In this document: positions 53,126 through 62,931 of the stretch, in pieces
Layout: every line of letters starts with the position of its first letter
Position numbering within the stretch: the first letter of the stretch is position 1
Assembly (NCBI GenBank): GCA_024743275.1
Contig: JANSWW010000002.1
Location: 1 to 64,000, forward strand
Source: Alphaproteobacteria bacterium
GTDB taxonomy: Bacteria > Pseudomonadota > Alphaproteobacteria > JANSWW01
Length of the DNA stretch: 64,000 nucleotides
Direction: 5' to 3'
Translations under genes and position numbers: made by a program
Notes under the pieces: model-generated
Told to the model about the DNA's origin: nothing
Seen by the model: only the letters and a program-made list of their open reading frames with translations
Database searches by the model: none

Positions 53126-53995
53126 CTACCTCCCCCGCGCCTTCACATCCACCGGATCGACCCCAGACAGAAAAACACCCAGCCGGTCCGCATCCGCGAT
53201 GGCTTCATCCCGGTCGACCAACCAGGCGCCGGCCGCCTCGAAGGCGATCCCGGCAAGGCCAGCGGCCGCCGCCGCGCGGACAGTCTCCGGCCCGATGGTC
53301 GGCATATCGGCGCGGGTCTCCTGCCCGGTCTTGCAAAGCTTCACCAAGACACCGCCCCCGCCCTCCCGCAGCACATCGGGACAGCGGGCGATCATCCGGT
53401 CGGTCCCCTCGGCCGCTTCGACGGCCAAGACGATGCCCCGCTGGACGACACAGCCCTGACCGATGTCCAGGGCCGACAGCCCCTCGACCACGGCGATTCC
53501 GCGGCGGATGTCGTCCCAATCCTCCGCGCCCGGCTTCGCCTTGGTGAGCGTTCCCTGGGGCGCCAGGAGATCGCCGAGGATCCGGTGCGGTTCATGGACC
53601 CTGAATCCTTCGGCCTCCAATTCTTCGATCACCGCCCGCAACAAGCTATCGTCGCCCATGAGAAACCGGCGTCCCGCCTTGGCGACGAATTTCGCCGTTC
53701 TGCCGTCCGGCCGCAGTTCCGCGAGGGTCGGCCGCCGGACCGGTCCCGCCATGATCAAATCGGTCACACCGGCCTCGCGCAACAGGACGAGGCCCTGCCC
53801 ACCCTGCCCGAGCCGGATCCAGGAATCGGCGATGTCGCCGATTTCGGAAGGCAGCGCCTGATTGACCAGAGCGACGAGATAGGGGTTTCGGCCCTGGGCG
53901 GTCGCTTCGTCATAGAGCTTGCGCGGAATGGAGCCACCGCCGGCGATGATGCCCAGGCGGCCGGACGGTTCTGCCCGGTTACTTGCCGTTGCCAT
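53126..53995 (-). CDS. lpxI: UDP-2,3-diacylglucosamine pyrophosphatase LpxI
   Basis: LpxI hydrolyses UDP-2,3-diacylglucosamine to lipid X, replacing LpxH in alphaproteobacteria. The 289-residue protein has GRLGIIAGGGSIPRKLYDEA, GQGGQGLVLLREAGVTDLIMAGPVRRPTL, GDDSLLRAVIEELEAEGF, DIGQGCVVQRGIVLAVEAAEGTDRMI, and the catalytic-domain segment KLCKTGQETRADMPTIGPETVR. The ATG at 53995 overlaps the end of lpxA by 17 nt; a longer in-frame start inside lpxA is unlikely. Confidence 0.95.
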   Translation of the reverse strand: MATASNRAEPSGRLGIIAGGGSIPRKLYDEATAQGRNPYLVALVNQALPSEIGDIADSWIRLGQGGQGLVLLREAGVTDLIMAGPVRRPTLAELRPDGRTAKFVAKAGRRFLMGDDSLLRAVIEELEAEGFRVHEPHRILGDLLAPQGTLTKAKPGAEDWDDIRRGIAVVEGLSALDIGQGCVVQRGIVLAVEAAEGTDRMIARCPDVLREGGGGVLVKLCKTGQETRADMPTIGPETVRAAAAAGLAGIAFEAAGAWLVDRDEAIADADRLGVFLSGVDPVDVKARGR

Positions 53996-54806
53996 TGGAC
54001 CCCGAGTCGGTCCCGCCGGTCTGGGTCGGGAGGCAGATCCCCCGGCTGGTCTTGGCCCCCACGAAACCGAGAATCTCGTCGATCGGCTCATTGCCGGTGA
54101 ACATGCCGGAGACCGTCTCCACCCGTTCCTTCAGGGTGCCCTCTTCCGCGAACAGCAGCCGATAGGCGGCACGCAGGTGATCGATCGTCTCCCGCTCGAA
54201 CTGGCGACGTTTCAACCCGACGAGGTTGAGGCCGGCGAGACGGGCCCGGTCGCCCATCACGGATCCATAGGGAATGACATCCCGCTCCACGCCGGACATG
54301 CCGCCGACCATCGCGTGCCGGCCGATCCGGCAAAACTGATGGATAGCCGACAGCCCGCCGATGATCGCGTAATCCTCGATCACCACATGGCCCGCGATCG
54401 TGGCGTTGTTCGCCAGGATGACGTTGTTGCCGATATGGCAGTCATGGGCGACATGGGCCCCGACCATGAACAGGCAATTGTCGCCAACCTTCGTCAGCAT
54501 GCCACCACCCTCGGTGCCGGGGTTCATGGTGACATGCTCGCGGATCGTGTTGTTCTCGCCGATCTCGAGCCGGGAGGGCTCACCCGCGTATTTGAGATCC
54601 TGGGGGGCGAGGCCCAGCGAGGCGAAGGGATAGACCTCGGTATTGGCGCCGATATGCGTGATGCCCCCCAGCACCACGTGGGAGTGCAACTTGACCCCCG
54701 TCTCGATGGTCACGTCCTTCCCGACGACGCAGAACGGGCCGACATGGGCCCCGCTGGCGAGCGTGGCACCGGTCTCGATGATGGCCGTCGGATGAATGAA
54801 CGCCAT
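53979..54806 (-). CDS. lpxA: UDP-N-acetylglucosamine acyltransferase
   Basis: LpxA transfers a 3-hydroxyacyl chain from ACP to the 3-OH of UDP-GlcNAc, the first lipid A step. The 275-residue protein begins AFIHPTAIIETGATLASGAHVGPFCVVG, continues with hexapeptide coils, includes the catalytic His region MVGAHVAHDCHIGNNVILANNATIAGH, GGLSAIHQFCRIGRHAMVGG and the helical C-terminal domain GLNLVGLKRRQFERETI. The start at 54806 lies 36 bp after fabZ. The C-terminal GGTDSGSNGNGK tail is low-complexity. Confidence 0.96.
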   Translation of the reverse strand: MAFIHPTAIIETGATLASGAHVGPFCVVGKDVTIETGVKLHSHVVLGGITHIGANTEVYPFASLGLAPQDLKYAGEPSRLEIGENNTIREHVTMNPGTEGGGMLTKVGDNCLFMVGAHVAHDCHIGNNVILANNATIAGHVVIEDYAIIGGLSAIHQFCRIGRHAMVGGMSGVERDVIPYGSVMGDRARLAGLNLVGLKRRQFERETIDHLRAAYRLLFAEEGTLKERVETVSGMFTGNEPIDEILGFVGAKTSRGICLPTQTGGTDSGSNGNGK

Positions 54807-54842
54807 GCTGTCTGCCCCTTTTCGTTGCCCCACGGTCGCGCG

Positions 54843-55334
54843 CTATTTGTCCATGATCATGGCGGCGTAGGAGGCTTCGGCCACCACCTTGCCGTCGACC
54901 ATCACCTTGCCTTCGAACTTCCAGACCGGCCCGCGATTCTGGACCTTTTTAACGTGCACATGCAGTTGATCGCCCGGCACCACCGGCTTACGGAAGCGCG
55001 CCTTGTCGACGGACATGAAGTAGACCAGCTTGCCCTCGCTCTCCTTGCCCAAGGTGTGGACGACCAGACAGCCCGCCGTCTGGGCCATGGATTCGATGAT
55101 CAGCACGCCGGGCATGACCGGCTCTCGGGGGAAATGGCCTTGGAAGAAGCCCTCGTTGATGGTGACGTTCTTGATACCGACCGCACTCTCACCGGGGACG
55201 ATATCCACCATCTTGTCGATCAGCAGAAAGGGATAACGGTGCGGGATCATCTCCATGACCCGCATCACGTCCGCCGCCTTTAGAACGTCGACTTCCTTCC
55301 CGGTCTCTGATTTTTGCTCTTCTGACAGTGTCAT
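54843..55334 (-). CDS. fabZ: 3-hydroxyacyl-[ACP] dehydratase FabZ
   Basis: FabZ dehydrates 3-hydroxyacyl-ACP in fatty acid elongation and competes with LpxA for hydroxyacyl-ACP, which explains its place in this operon. The 163-residue hotdog protein has [20 protein letters not shown], the catalytic His in [22 protein letters not shown] and the Glu in the same helix, and [17 protein letters not shown]. It is 9 bp downstream of lpxD. Confidence 0.97.
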   Translation of the reverse strand: MTLSEEQKSETGKEVDVLKAADVMRVMEMIPHRYPFLLIDKMVDIVPGESAVGIKNVTINEGFFQGHFPREPVMPGVLIIESMAQTAGCLVVHTLGKESEGKLVYFMSVDKARFRKPVVPGDQLHVHVKKVQNRGPVWKFEGKVMVDGKVVAEASYAAMIMDK

Positions 55335-55343
55335 CGGGTCTCG

Positions 55344-56381
55344 TTACCTCTTACTTTCGCCCTTGCTGCCCCGGCCTTGAGCCTTTTGGATGGCGATCTG
55401 CCGGCGCCACTCGCGGATCGGTACGGCCGGACTGCCACCCATGACGGCGCCGTCCGGAATATCCGATGCGACCCCGGATTTCGCGGCGAGGATCACCCCT
55501 TTGCCGATGGTCACGTGATTCGCCACACCGACCTGTCCCGCCAGGATGCTGTAGTCGCCGATCTTAGACGATCCGGCGATACCGACCTGGGAGACGATTG
55601 TGCAACCTTTTCCAATCGTTACGTTATGGGCGATCATGACCAGGTTGTCTATCATCGTGCCGGCGCCGATGGTCGTATCGCCGCTATTGCCCCGGTCCAC
55701 GGTTGTATTGCAGCCGATTTCCACGTCGTCGCCGATGATGACCCGGCCGATATGGGGCAGTTTCAGCGGCCCCTGATCGTCCCGTTCGAACCCGAATCCC
55801 GGGCGGCCGATCTGCGCGCCGGGCTGAATCTGGACCCGTTCACCAACGATGCTGTAGCCGATGTAGGCATTGGCCCCGATGCTGGTGTCCGCGCCGATCA
55901 CCGTTCCCGCATCGATCATCACACCCGGCCCGATCCAGGCCCGGTCCCCGATCTCGGCCCGCGGTCCGATCACGGCATGGGGCTCGATGGTGACGTCCTT
56001 TCCGATCTCGGCGGAAGGATCGATCCGTGCCGTTTCGTCGATGGCGGGAGCGGGCCGTTCTGTGGGATAGAAGGCCTGCGCCAGGGCGACGAAGGCCCGC
56101 CGAGGGCGCTCACAAATCAAGGGGATAAGCCCCGCCGGCGCCCGGTCGGCGAGATCGGCGCTGACAAAGGCCGCCCCGGCCTGCGTACGCGCGAAGGCGT
56201 CGACATATTTCCGGTTCTCAAGAAAGGCGACGTCCTCGGGACCGGCGGCTTCAAGGGGTTTCACATCGATAAAGGACCGTTGCGGGTCGACCAAGTCGGC
56301 GCCGGGGGTGGCCCCCGTCACGGCGAGGATATGCTCGAGCGTGAACGGACCATTTGCGGTGAAGAAACGGGAATCAGCCAA
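55344..56381 (-). CDS. lpxD: UDP-3-O-(3-hydroxyacyl)glucosamine N-acyltransferase, TTG start
   Basis: LpxD adds the N-linked hydroxyacyl chain in the third lipid A step. The 345-residue protein has an N-terminal uridine-binding domain ([21 protein letters not shown]), a left-handed beta-helix ([18 protein letters not shown] and following), the catalytic His region [16 protein letters not shown], and a C-terminal helix. No ATG is available near the N-terminus. A TTG at 56381 with GGAAGG exactly 7 nt upstream gives MADSRFF, the usual beginning. A terminator-like hairpin lies between it and skp. Confidence 0.94.
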   Translation of the reverse strand: MADSRFFTANGPFTLEHILAVTGATPGADLVDPQRSFIDVKPLEAAGPEDVAFLENRKYVDAFARTQAGAAFVSADLADRAPAGLIPLICERPRRAFVALAQAFYPTERPAPAIDETARIDPSAEIGKDVTIEPHAVIGPRAEIGDRAWIGPGVMIDAGTVIGADTSIGANAYIGYSIVGERVQIQPGAQIGRPGFGFERDDQGPLKLPHIGRVIIGDDVEIGCNTTVDRGNSGDTTIGAGTMIDNLVMIAHNVTIGKGCTIVSQVGIAGSSKIGDYSILAGQVGVANHVTIGKGVILAAKSGVASDIPDGAVMGGSPAVPIREWRRQIAIQKAQGRGSKGESKR

Positions 56382-56440
56382 GGGACGACCTTCCAATCAG
56401 ACTTGCCGGTGATCCAGTTGCCCGGCTGTTCACACTGCCC

Positions 56441-56477
56441 AAAAAATCGCGCCGGCTAGCTTGTCCCGCTGGCCGGC
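56441..56477 (-). terminator. Terminator-like hairpin between skp and lpxD
   Basis: On the minus strand GCCGGC-C-AGC and GCT-A-GCCGGC (56451-56477) form a 9-bp stem with one mismatch and a 7-nt loop, followed by GCGA and six T residues. It lies 8 bp after the skp stop and 60 bp before the lpxD start, so it could stop or attenuate transcription within the envelope operon. Confidence 0.65.
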
Positions 56478-56485
56478 CGCCTCTC

Positions 56486-57082
56486 TCATTGCGAGGAGGG
56501 TTGGGCAGTGACGTCGGCGAGCGGCGGGAGTTCCACCGCGACCCGCTGCAGTCGGCCATTGAGCCGCTCAAGGGCATCGCGCGAGATGTCCAACTGCGTG
56601 TCAGCGATGACGATGGTACCCTTGCCGACCACGATGTTGATGCCCTTTTCCCGAACGATCTCGGCGATAACCTCGATCAGAACCTCGCGCACCTGTTCCA
56701 TAGAGGCCGAGAAGCCCTGGTCCAGTTGGCGGGTCCGGACCTGAACGAACCGCTGGAAGTCCTGAACCTTGCGCTGGAACTCCTGCCGGCGCTGATTGAA
56801 GGCCTCCTGCGAGAGAATCGAGCGCTGCTGCAGCAACGCCTGTTCATCCTGCTTCAGGGCTTCTTCCTGCTGCCGGGCGTCTGCTCCATAGGCCTCGCGC
56901 TTGGCCTCGATCTGTTCGCGAATGCTGCGGGCGGCGTCGGCCTGCCTCAGAATCCCCTGCATATCGACAATCGCCACGACGGCCGGCGGGAATCCGCCAC
57001 CATCCTGCGCCCAGGCAGGCGGCGACGCGATAGCGGCCAGGGCGATGAACAGGCCCGCGAAGAAGAAGAAAATGGACTTCAT
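56486..57082 (-). CDS. skp: OmpH/Skp-family periplasmic chaperone
   Basis: Skp holds unfolded outer-membrane proteins in the periplasm for BamA. The 198-residue protein has a signal peptide (MKSIFFFFAGLFIALAAIAS, cleavage after AWA near residue 25) and a long, charged, Gln-rich coiled coil (about 45-110, IREQIEAKREAYGADARQQE onward) typical of the family's tentacles, then a C-terminal strand (GINIVVGKGTIVIADTQLDIS). It starts 1 nt after the bamA stop, with GAGG inside bamA as ribosome binding site. Confidence 0.92.
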   Translation of the reverse strand: MKSIFFFFAGLFIALAAIASPPAWAQDGGGFPPAVVAIVDMQGILRQADAARSIREQIEAKREAYGADARQQEEALKQDEQALLQQRSILSQEAFNQRRQEFQRKVQDFQRFVQVRTRQLDQGFSASMEQVREVLIEVIAEIVREKGINIVVGKGTIVIADTQLDISRDALERLNGRLQRVAVELPPLADVTAQPSSQ

Positions 57083-57083
57083 G

Positions 57084-59456
57084 CTAGAACCTCGTTCCGA
57101 AACTGAAGCGGAATGTTTCCGTCTGATCGAAGTCTTCCTTCAGGATGGCCTCCGAGAATTCCAAGCGCAATGGCCCCAATGGCGATCGCCACACAAGCCC
57201 GACACCGCCGGCCAGCCGGATACTCGATTCGTCCAAGATCTCATCCGGCGTCGTCAACCCGGGCGGAACAGTCGACCCCACGGTCGAGGTCTCCACATCG
57301 AAAAGAGACCCCGCATCGACAAAGGCGAGACCTGTCAGACCCAGCTCATCGCTGAGCCCCAGGGGAAACTGCAACTCGACGCTTCCAGTATAGAAGGTAT
57401 TGCCCCCGAGCGCATCGTCCCGTGTCGGGTCGCCAGAGTTGAAGACTCGTGGACCAATCCCCGATTCCTCGAAACCGCGGAGCGACTGGCCGCCGATGAA
57501 GAAGCGGTTCGAGATGCCGACGTTATCGCCGTTATAGCCGAAAACATGCCCCACCTGACCGTTGAACCCGAGAACATAATCCTCGGCGATGGGAATGTAA
57601 TAGCCGGCTGAGACCTCTGTACTGACGAACGCGTCGCCACCCAGCCCCGCGAATTCATTCTCAAGTCGGAGGATATAGCCGGAAGACGGGTCCCGCGCGC
57701 TATCCCGTCGGTCATAGGTCAGCCTTTGGGTGATCGACGAGACCACCGTCTCGCCTTCCTGTTCCTGGACGAAGACCGACGCGTCGGGACCGACATCGCT
57801 GATCGTGACCTGACGCAAACCATAACCGACGGACTGGCTGAGATGCTCCGTCAGCCGATAGCGCGCCCGCAATCCGAAACCGGTCCGTTCGATGTCGAAG
57901 GAGCTTTCGTCCTGCTGGTCCCGGGCGAAGTTGAACACGTCGATCCCCGCCGCGACATCTCGCTCCAGGAAATAGGGTTCCGTGTAGGACACATCGAACT
58001 GCTGCACGCGGGTCGAGAGCGAGAAATTCACGCGGATATCTTTACCCAGGCCAAGCAGATTGCGTTCCCTGAGGCTGACATTGCCGAGCACGGAGTCCGC
58101 GGATGAGAACCCGATGCCGAAGCTGATCTCCCCGGTCGACTGCTCCTCCACATTGACATCGATCACCGTCCGATCGGTCACGCTGCCCTGCCGGCGATCG
58201 ACCCTCACATCGGCGAAGAACCCGAGATTGCGAATTCTCGTTTCCGACCGGCGCAGCTTGGCCGCGTTGAACGCATCGCCTTCGGCGACCCGGAATTCCC
58301 GACGGATGACCCGGTCGTGGGTCCGTACATTGCCGTTGATGTTGATCGCCTCGACAAAGACCCGCGGGCCCTCTCGCACCTGGAACACGATGTCGATTGT
58401 CTGGTCGTCCGCGTTCCGGGTGATCTGCGGCTCGATATCGACGAAGGCGTATCCGAGGTTGCCCAACTCGTCGACCATCTGTTGGATCGCCTCTTCGATC
58501 GCATCGGCGTCATAGACGTCGTCCGGCTCGTACTCGATCGACTCACGGAGCGTCTCCGGATCGAAATCCGGCAAGGTCGTCTCGATAGTGGTCTCGCCAA
58601 AGCGGTATCGCAGCCCCTCCTCCACCGTGAAGGTGATGAAGAAGGCCTCCCGGTCCGGCGCCAGTTCCGCCACGGCGGAGACTGTCTTGAAGTCGGCGTA
58701 ACCGTCGGACAGATAGTATCTGCGCAGCAGTTCGCGGTCGAAGGTCAAGCGATCGGGGTCATAGGCATCCGCGGTGGACAGGAACCGATAGAACGCCGAT
58801 TCCTTCGTACTGATAACGTCCCGCAGAGCGCCGTCGGAATGGGCGCGGTTGCCGATGAAGGTGATCCGCCGGATCTTGGTCCGGCTCCCCTCGTCAATCT
58901 CGAACACCACATCGATCCGGTTCTGCGGCAACTGGATGATCTTCGGCTCCACCGTGACGCCGAACCGGCCCGATTGGCGGTAGATGTCGATGATGCGCTG
59001 AACATCGTTCTGGATCTTGGTCCGGGTGTAGACGACACGCGGCCGCAAGGAGATCTCGGATTCGAGATCGGCGGCCGTGACCCGCTGCGCTCCTTCGAAA
59101 GCGATACGGTTGATGATCGGGTTTTCCACGACCCGAACCACCAGGGCCCCGCCGTCCTTTTGGAAGCTCACATCCGCGAACAGCCCGGTCGCGAAGAGCC
59201 GCTTCAGGGACCGGTCGATGGTGCGCGCATTGAACGCGTCGCCCGGTTCGACCACCAGATAGGACACCACCGTGGACGGATCGATGCGTTGGGCCCCTTC
59301 GACACGGATCTCCTGAATGATCTCTTGTTGCTGGGCCGCGGCCGGGACGGCGAGAAACGGATTTGAAACGCCGGAAATGGCGGCGGGAACCGCGAGAAGG
59401 GCGGCGGTCAGGCAGGCACGCAGCGCGCCCTTCAGAGTTATCTTAGGTCCTTGCAA
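57084..59456 (-). CDS. bamA: Outer membrane protein assembly factor BamA
   Basis: BamA inserts beta-barrel proteins into the outer membrane. The protein has a signal peptide ending VPAAAQQQ, five POTRA domains (from about residue 45 to 400, each with patterns such as VEGAQRIDPSTVVSYL and INGNVRTHDRVIRREF) and a 16-strand barrel with the lid-lock motif RGFEESGIGP and a C-terminal phenylalanine (FSFGTRF). The frame opens at 59558, but this would overlap rseP. TTG at 59456, preceded by GGGAG at 7 nt, gives a normal signal peptide and 790 residues. It sits between rseP and skp as usual. Confidence 0.95.
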   Translation of the reverse strand: MQGPKITLKGALRACLTAALLAVPAAISGVSNPFLAVPAAAQQQEIIQEIRVEGAQRIDPSTVVSYLVVEPGDAFNARTIDRSLKRLFATGLFADVSFQKDGGALVVRVVENPIINRIAFEGAQRVTAADLESEISLRPRVVYTRTKIQNDVQRIIDIYRQSGRFGVTVEPKIIQLPQNRIDVVFEIDEGSRTKIRRITFIGNRAHSDGALRDVISTKESAFYRFLSTADAYDPDRLTFDRELLRRYYLSDGYADFKTVSAVAELAPDREAFFITFTVEEGLRYRFGETTIETTLPDFDPETLRESIEYEPDDVYDADAIEEAIQQMVDELGNLGYAFVDIEPQITRNADDQTIDIVFQVREGPRVFVEAININGNVRTHDRVIRREFRVAEGDAFNAAKLRRSETRIRNLGFFADVRVDRRQGSVTDRTVIDVNVEEQSTGEISFGIGFSSADSVLGNVSLRERNLLGLGKDIRVNFSLSTRVQQFDVSYTEPYFLERDVAAGIDVFNFARDQQDESSFDIERTGFGLRARYRLTEHLSQSVGYGLRQVTISDVGPDASVFVQEQEGETVVSSITQRLTYDRRDSARDPSSGYILRLENEFAGLGGDAFVSTEVSAGYYIPIAEDYVLGFNGQVGHVFGYNGDNVGISNRFFIGGQSLRGFEESGIGPRVFNSGDPTRDDALGGNTFYTGSVELQFPLGLSDELGLTGLAFVDAGSLFDVETSTVGSTVPPGLTTPDEILDESSIRLAGGVGLVWRSPLGPLRLEFSEAILKEDFDQTETFRFSFGTRF

Positions 59457-59500
59457 CCCCTGCTCCCACCGTGACGGTTTATCCGTACTTCTTGTTTCGT

Positions 59501-60604
59501 TCAGCCAACCAAAGAGCCGACCCACTGGAAGACCTGCAATTGCACCAGATCGTTCCACGTCGCAAAGACCATAAGGCAGATGACGACGGCGAAACCCGCC
59601 ATCGATGCGAATTCCTGGATGCGCTGTCCCAACGGACGACCGCGAATGGCCTCGGCGGCGTAGAACATCAGATGTCCGCCGTCAAGGACCGGGATGGGGA
59701 ACAGATTGATCAGACCGAGGTTGATCGACAGAAGAGCCGCCAGATGGATCAGCGGGGCGATGCCGCCCTGGGCCACATCTCCAGACAATTGGGCGATCCG
59801 GATCGGCCCGCCCAGTTCCTCGACGCCACGCTGGCCGGTGATCAATTCTCCGAGCGCATTGAGCGTCAGCATCGTCAGGTTCCAAGTCTCCTCGGCGGCG
59901 ACGGCGACCGCGGTGATCGGATCCAGCGTCACCAGCGCGCCGCCGGTCACGCCGAGCCGACCGATCGTCACCGTTTCCCCGTCACGGGCAATCTCGACGG
60001 CATCGGGCGTCACAACGCCGGAGACCGACTCGCCATTCCGGTCGACGACGACCGGCGTCGGCATGCCGGGCCGGGCTTCCACGACCATGCGCAAATCATC
60101 GAAGGTCTCGATAGACTGCTCGTTCAAGCGGATAATCCGGTCGCCGGTCTCCAAACCCGCCTCCGCCGCCGGGCTGTTGCCGACAACGGTGATCACGGCC
60201 TCGGCCGAGGGGCGACCGACGATCATGAACAAGCCCGCGAACAGGACGATCGCCAGCAGGAAATTGGCGGCGGGTCCGGCCGCCACGACGGCGGCCCGTC
60301 TTCCGACCGATTTGTGGTGGAACGCGACCGCCCGTTCCTCGGGGGTCAGACCGTCGTTCTCCCGACCCGGCGTGGACGCCGCCCCCATGTCGCCGAACAT
60401 CTTCACATAGCCGCCGAGCGGCAGAAGACAGACCTTCCAGCGCTCGCCGTTTCGCCTGGTCCAACCGAACAGCTCCGGGCCGAAGCCGATCGCGAAAACC
60501 TCGACCTTAACACCGGTCCAGCGGGCGACGAGGTAGTGCCCGAGTTCGTGGAAGAAGACGAGGACGCCGAGAACCAGAATGAAGGGTACAAGATATTCAA
60601 GCAC
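59501..60604 (-). CDS. rseP: Site-2 intramembrane protease RseP, GTG start
   Basis: RseP is a zinc intramembrane protease that cleaves anti-sigma factors and remnant signal peptides. The GTG at 60604 with GGGAG upstream gives MLEYLVPFILVLGVLVFFHELGHYLVARW, placing the HELGH zinc motif in the first helix. A PDZ domain (about 115-190, IVGRPSAEAVITVVGNSPAAEAG) and the third zinc ligand in LFPIPVLDGGHLMFY follow. A longer frame to 60775 (ATG at 60757) would add about 50 non-homologous residues and is disfavoured. The 198 bp before this start (60605-60802) hold no other gene and may contain a promoter for rseP-bamA-skp. Confidence 0.93.
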   Translation of the reverse strand: MLEYLVPFILVLGVLVFFHELGHYLVARWTGVKVEVFAIGFGPELFGWTRRNGERWKVCLLPLGGYVKMFGDMGAASTPGRENDGLTPEERAVAFHHKSVGRRAAVVAAGPAANFLLAIVLFAGLFMIVGRPSAEAVITVVGNSPAAEAGLETGDRIIRLNEQSIETFDDLRMVVEARPGMPTPVVVDRNGESVSGVVTPDAVEIARDGETVTIGRLGVTGGALVTLDPITAVAVAAEETWNLTMLTLNALGELITGQRGVEELGGPIRIAQLSGDVAQGGIAPLIHLAALLSINLGLINLFPIPVLDGGHLMFYAAEAIRGRPLGQRIQEFASMAGFAVVICLMVFATWNDLVQLQVFQWVGSLVG

Positions 60605-60802
60605 GGAGGGGGGTCTCCCGTTGCGGTCTTTCCGGTTTGCCGATCGCCGGTTTGCAAAAAACAGTTTGCCAAGAGATGGCGAACAATGACCGTTGCGCAA
60701 GTGACTGTCCGGTCCGAGTGCGGCGAAACTGTGTAACAAATGCGACAGCCGGTCCATAGCCCTTCCGCACCTCACCGTGACCGAAGGCGCAAACGAGCCG
60801 GA

Positions 60803-61993
60803 TCAGGCCATACGCCGCACGATGCTCTCCGCCATCCGGCGGGCGGACAGATCGGTCTGAATTACCTCTTCGACGCTGGTGACGGCCCCCCCATTGACCT
60901 GTTGCAGCGTTTCCTCGACCACCGATGCGATATCGAGGAAACCAAGCCCCCCCTCGAGGAATCGCGCGACGGCCACCTCGTTCGCCGCGTTGAGGACCGC
61001 GGGTGCGGATCCCCCTTCCCGAAGGGCGGCACGCGCCAGGCCGATGGCCGGGAACTTCTCGGGGTTCGGCGCCTCGAAATGCAAAGAACCGATCCGGACG
61101 AGATCCAGTCTTTCCGCTTGCGCGTCCATCCGGTCGGGCCAGGCGAGCGCATAGGCGATGGGGATCTTCATGTCCGGGGTTCCGAGCTGTGCCAGGAAGG
61201 ACCCATCCCGATAGCTCACCATGGAATGCACCACGGACTGTGGATGAACGAGCACCTCGATCCGGTCGCCCGGCCGCTCCTCGGCCAGAGGGAAGAGGTA
61301 GTGGGCCTCGATCACCTCCAGGCCCTTGTTCATCATGGTCGCCGAATCGACCGAGATCTTCGCGCCCATGGACCAGACCGGATGGTTGCAGGCATCCGAC
61401 GGCGTCGCCCGCGCCATGGTCTTCCGGTCGGCTTCCCGGAACGGGCCGCCCGACGCCGTCAGAATGATCTTGTCGATGGTCTCCGGCCGCTCGAAATCGA
61501 AGACCTGGAAGACGGCGTTGTGCTCGCTGTCGATCGGCAACAGCGTGGCGCCGGATTTCGCGACCTCAGCCGCCATCAACGGCCCGGTGCAGACCAAGGC
61601 CTCCTTGTTGGCCAGGGCCACCGTGGCCCCCCGACGCACCGCTTCCAGGGTCGGCGGCAGGCCGGCCGCCCCGACAATCGCGGCGATGACGAGATCGGCG
61701 TCCCGCCGCGCCGCCTCCAGAACCGCATCCGGTCCGGCGGCGACCTCGATGTCCATCCCGGCAAGCGCGGTCTTCACCGCCTTATAGTGGGCCTCATTGG
61801 CGATGGCGACGAACCGAGGGGTCAACCGCCGGGCCATTTCGACCAGGCTGTCCGCATTGGTCGCGGCCGTCAGGGCCTCGACGCGGAAGCGCCCGGGCTC
61901 GCTCGCGAGAAGATCCGCCGTGCTTCGTCCGACCGACCCGGTCGCCCCCAGCACTGTGACCGAACGCGGAGCGCCTGTGACGAGCTTGGCCAT
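60803..61993 (-). CDS. dxr: 1-deoxy-D-xylulose-5-phosphate reductoisomerase
   Basis: Dxr rearranges and reduces DXP to methylerythritol phosphate in isoprenoid synthesis, supplying undecaprenyl pyrophosphate synthase next door. The 396-residue protein has VTVLGATGSVGRSTADLL (NADPH), ANKEALVCTGPLM, LLPIDSEHNAVFQ, ILTASGGPFRE, NHPVWSMGAKISVDSATMMNKGLEVIEAHYLF (in parts), and VHPQSVVHSMV. Its ATG overlaps the cdsA stop by one base (TGATG). Confidence 0.97.
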   Translation of the reverse strand: MAKLVTGAPRSVTVLGATGSVGRSTADLLASEPGRFRVEALTAATNADSLVEMARRLTPRFVAIANEAHYKAVKTALAGMDIEVAAGPDAVLEAARRDADLVIAAIVGAAGLPPTLEAVRRGATVALANKEALVCTGPLMAAEVAKSGATLLPIDSEHNAVFQVFDFERPETIDKIILTASGGPFREADRKTMARATPSDACNHPVWSMGAKISVDSATMMNKGLEVIEAHYLFPLAEERPGDRIEVLVHPQSVVHSMVSYRDGSFLAQLGTPDMKIPIAYALAWPDRMDAQAERLDLVRIGSLHFEAPNPEKFPAIGLARAALREGGSAPAVLNAANEVAVARFLEGGLGFLDIASVVEETLQQVNGGAVTSVEEVIQTDLSARRMAESIVRRMA

Positions 61994-62916
61994 CAAAACG
62001 GTCCCTTTCCATGAACCAGCACAAAACCCGCCAAAACGGTGCAGGCCGCGATCAATCCGTCCACCCGATCGAGAAGACCGCCATGCCCCGGCAGCATCCC
62101 GCCCGAATCCTTGAATTTGCAGTGCCGCTTGACGGCTGACTCCGCAAGATCGCCGGCTTGGGCGACCGCACTCAGCGCCATCGCCGCCAGGGCCAACATC
62201 ACGGCCGTGCCCGCGGTCATCTGAACTTCCATGCCCCAACCGAAGAGAAGACTTGCGGCGACCCCGCCCAGCAGCCCACCGATGGCACCGGACCAGGTTT
62301 TCTTCGGGCTGACCCTGGGCATCAGTTTCGGCCCGCCGACCGTCCGGCCGGCAAGATAAGCGGCGATGTCCGTCGCCCAGACGATGCCCAACAGCCATAG
62401 GACGGTGAGACGGGCGGTCTCGTCGCCCTCCGCGCCGCGCAAGAGATCGAAGCAGACCACCGGCACCACGGCGATCACAATCGCCCCGCCGCGCAGACCC
62501 TGGCGAGGCTTATGCCGTTCCAGGACCATGAGAACGAGTGTCCCGGCGAGGATCGCGACAACAGAGGGCAGCCAGCCATAGGCCGCCAGGGTGATGGTGG
62601 CGACGCCGACCGCGAGACCGGCCGAGATCCAGGAAATCATGCTGTCGCTGCCGGTGAGCCTGGACCATTCCCGCGCCAGGGCGCCGGCGCTGAGGACGAG
62701 CAGGATCTGCAGCGGAACACCGCCGTACCACACCAACGCCAGGACGGGCGGCAGGATCACGGCAGCGGTCATCGTCCGGCGCGCCAGATCGCCGAAACGC
62801 CCGGCGCTTGCGCCGCGCGCGCTGTTTGGATCTTCCTGGCCGTTCGTCCCCGTCATGGCCGAACCCTCGCCCTCGACGCCGCCCCTGTCAAATCCGGGCT
62901 TCTCAGATTCCGACAT
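61993..62916 (-). CDS. cdsA: Phosphatidate cytidylyltransferase
   Basis: CdsA makes CDP-diacylglycerol for phospholipid synthesis in the inner membrane. The 307-residue protein has a hydrophilic N-terminus of about 45 residues, about eight membrane helices, and the family signature near the C-terminus: SAVKRHCKFKDSGG followed by LPGHGGLLDRVDG. The long polar N-terminus may include a later true start (for example the Met at TMTAAVILP), but the ATG at 62916 has an acceptable ribosome binding site. It is 15 bp after uppS. Confidence 0.95.
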   Translation of the reverse strand: MSESEKPGFDRGGVEGEGSAMTGTNGQEDPNSARGASAGRFGDLARRTMTAAVILPPVLALVWYGGVPLQILLVLSAGALAREWSRLTGSDSMISWISAGLAVGVATITLAAYGWLPSVVAILAGTLVLMVLERHKPRQGLRGGAIVIAVVPVVCFDLLRGAEGDETARLTVLWLLGIVWATDIAAYLAGRTVGGPKLMPRVSPKKTWSGAIGGLLGGVAASLLFGWGMEVQMTAGTAVMLALAAMALSAVAQAGDLAESAVKRHCKFKDSGGMLPGHGGLLDRVDGLIAACTVLAGFVLVHGKGPF

Positions 62917-62931
62917 GTCCGTTCCGGAGGC

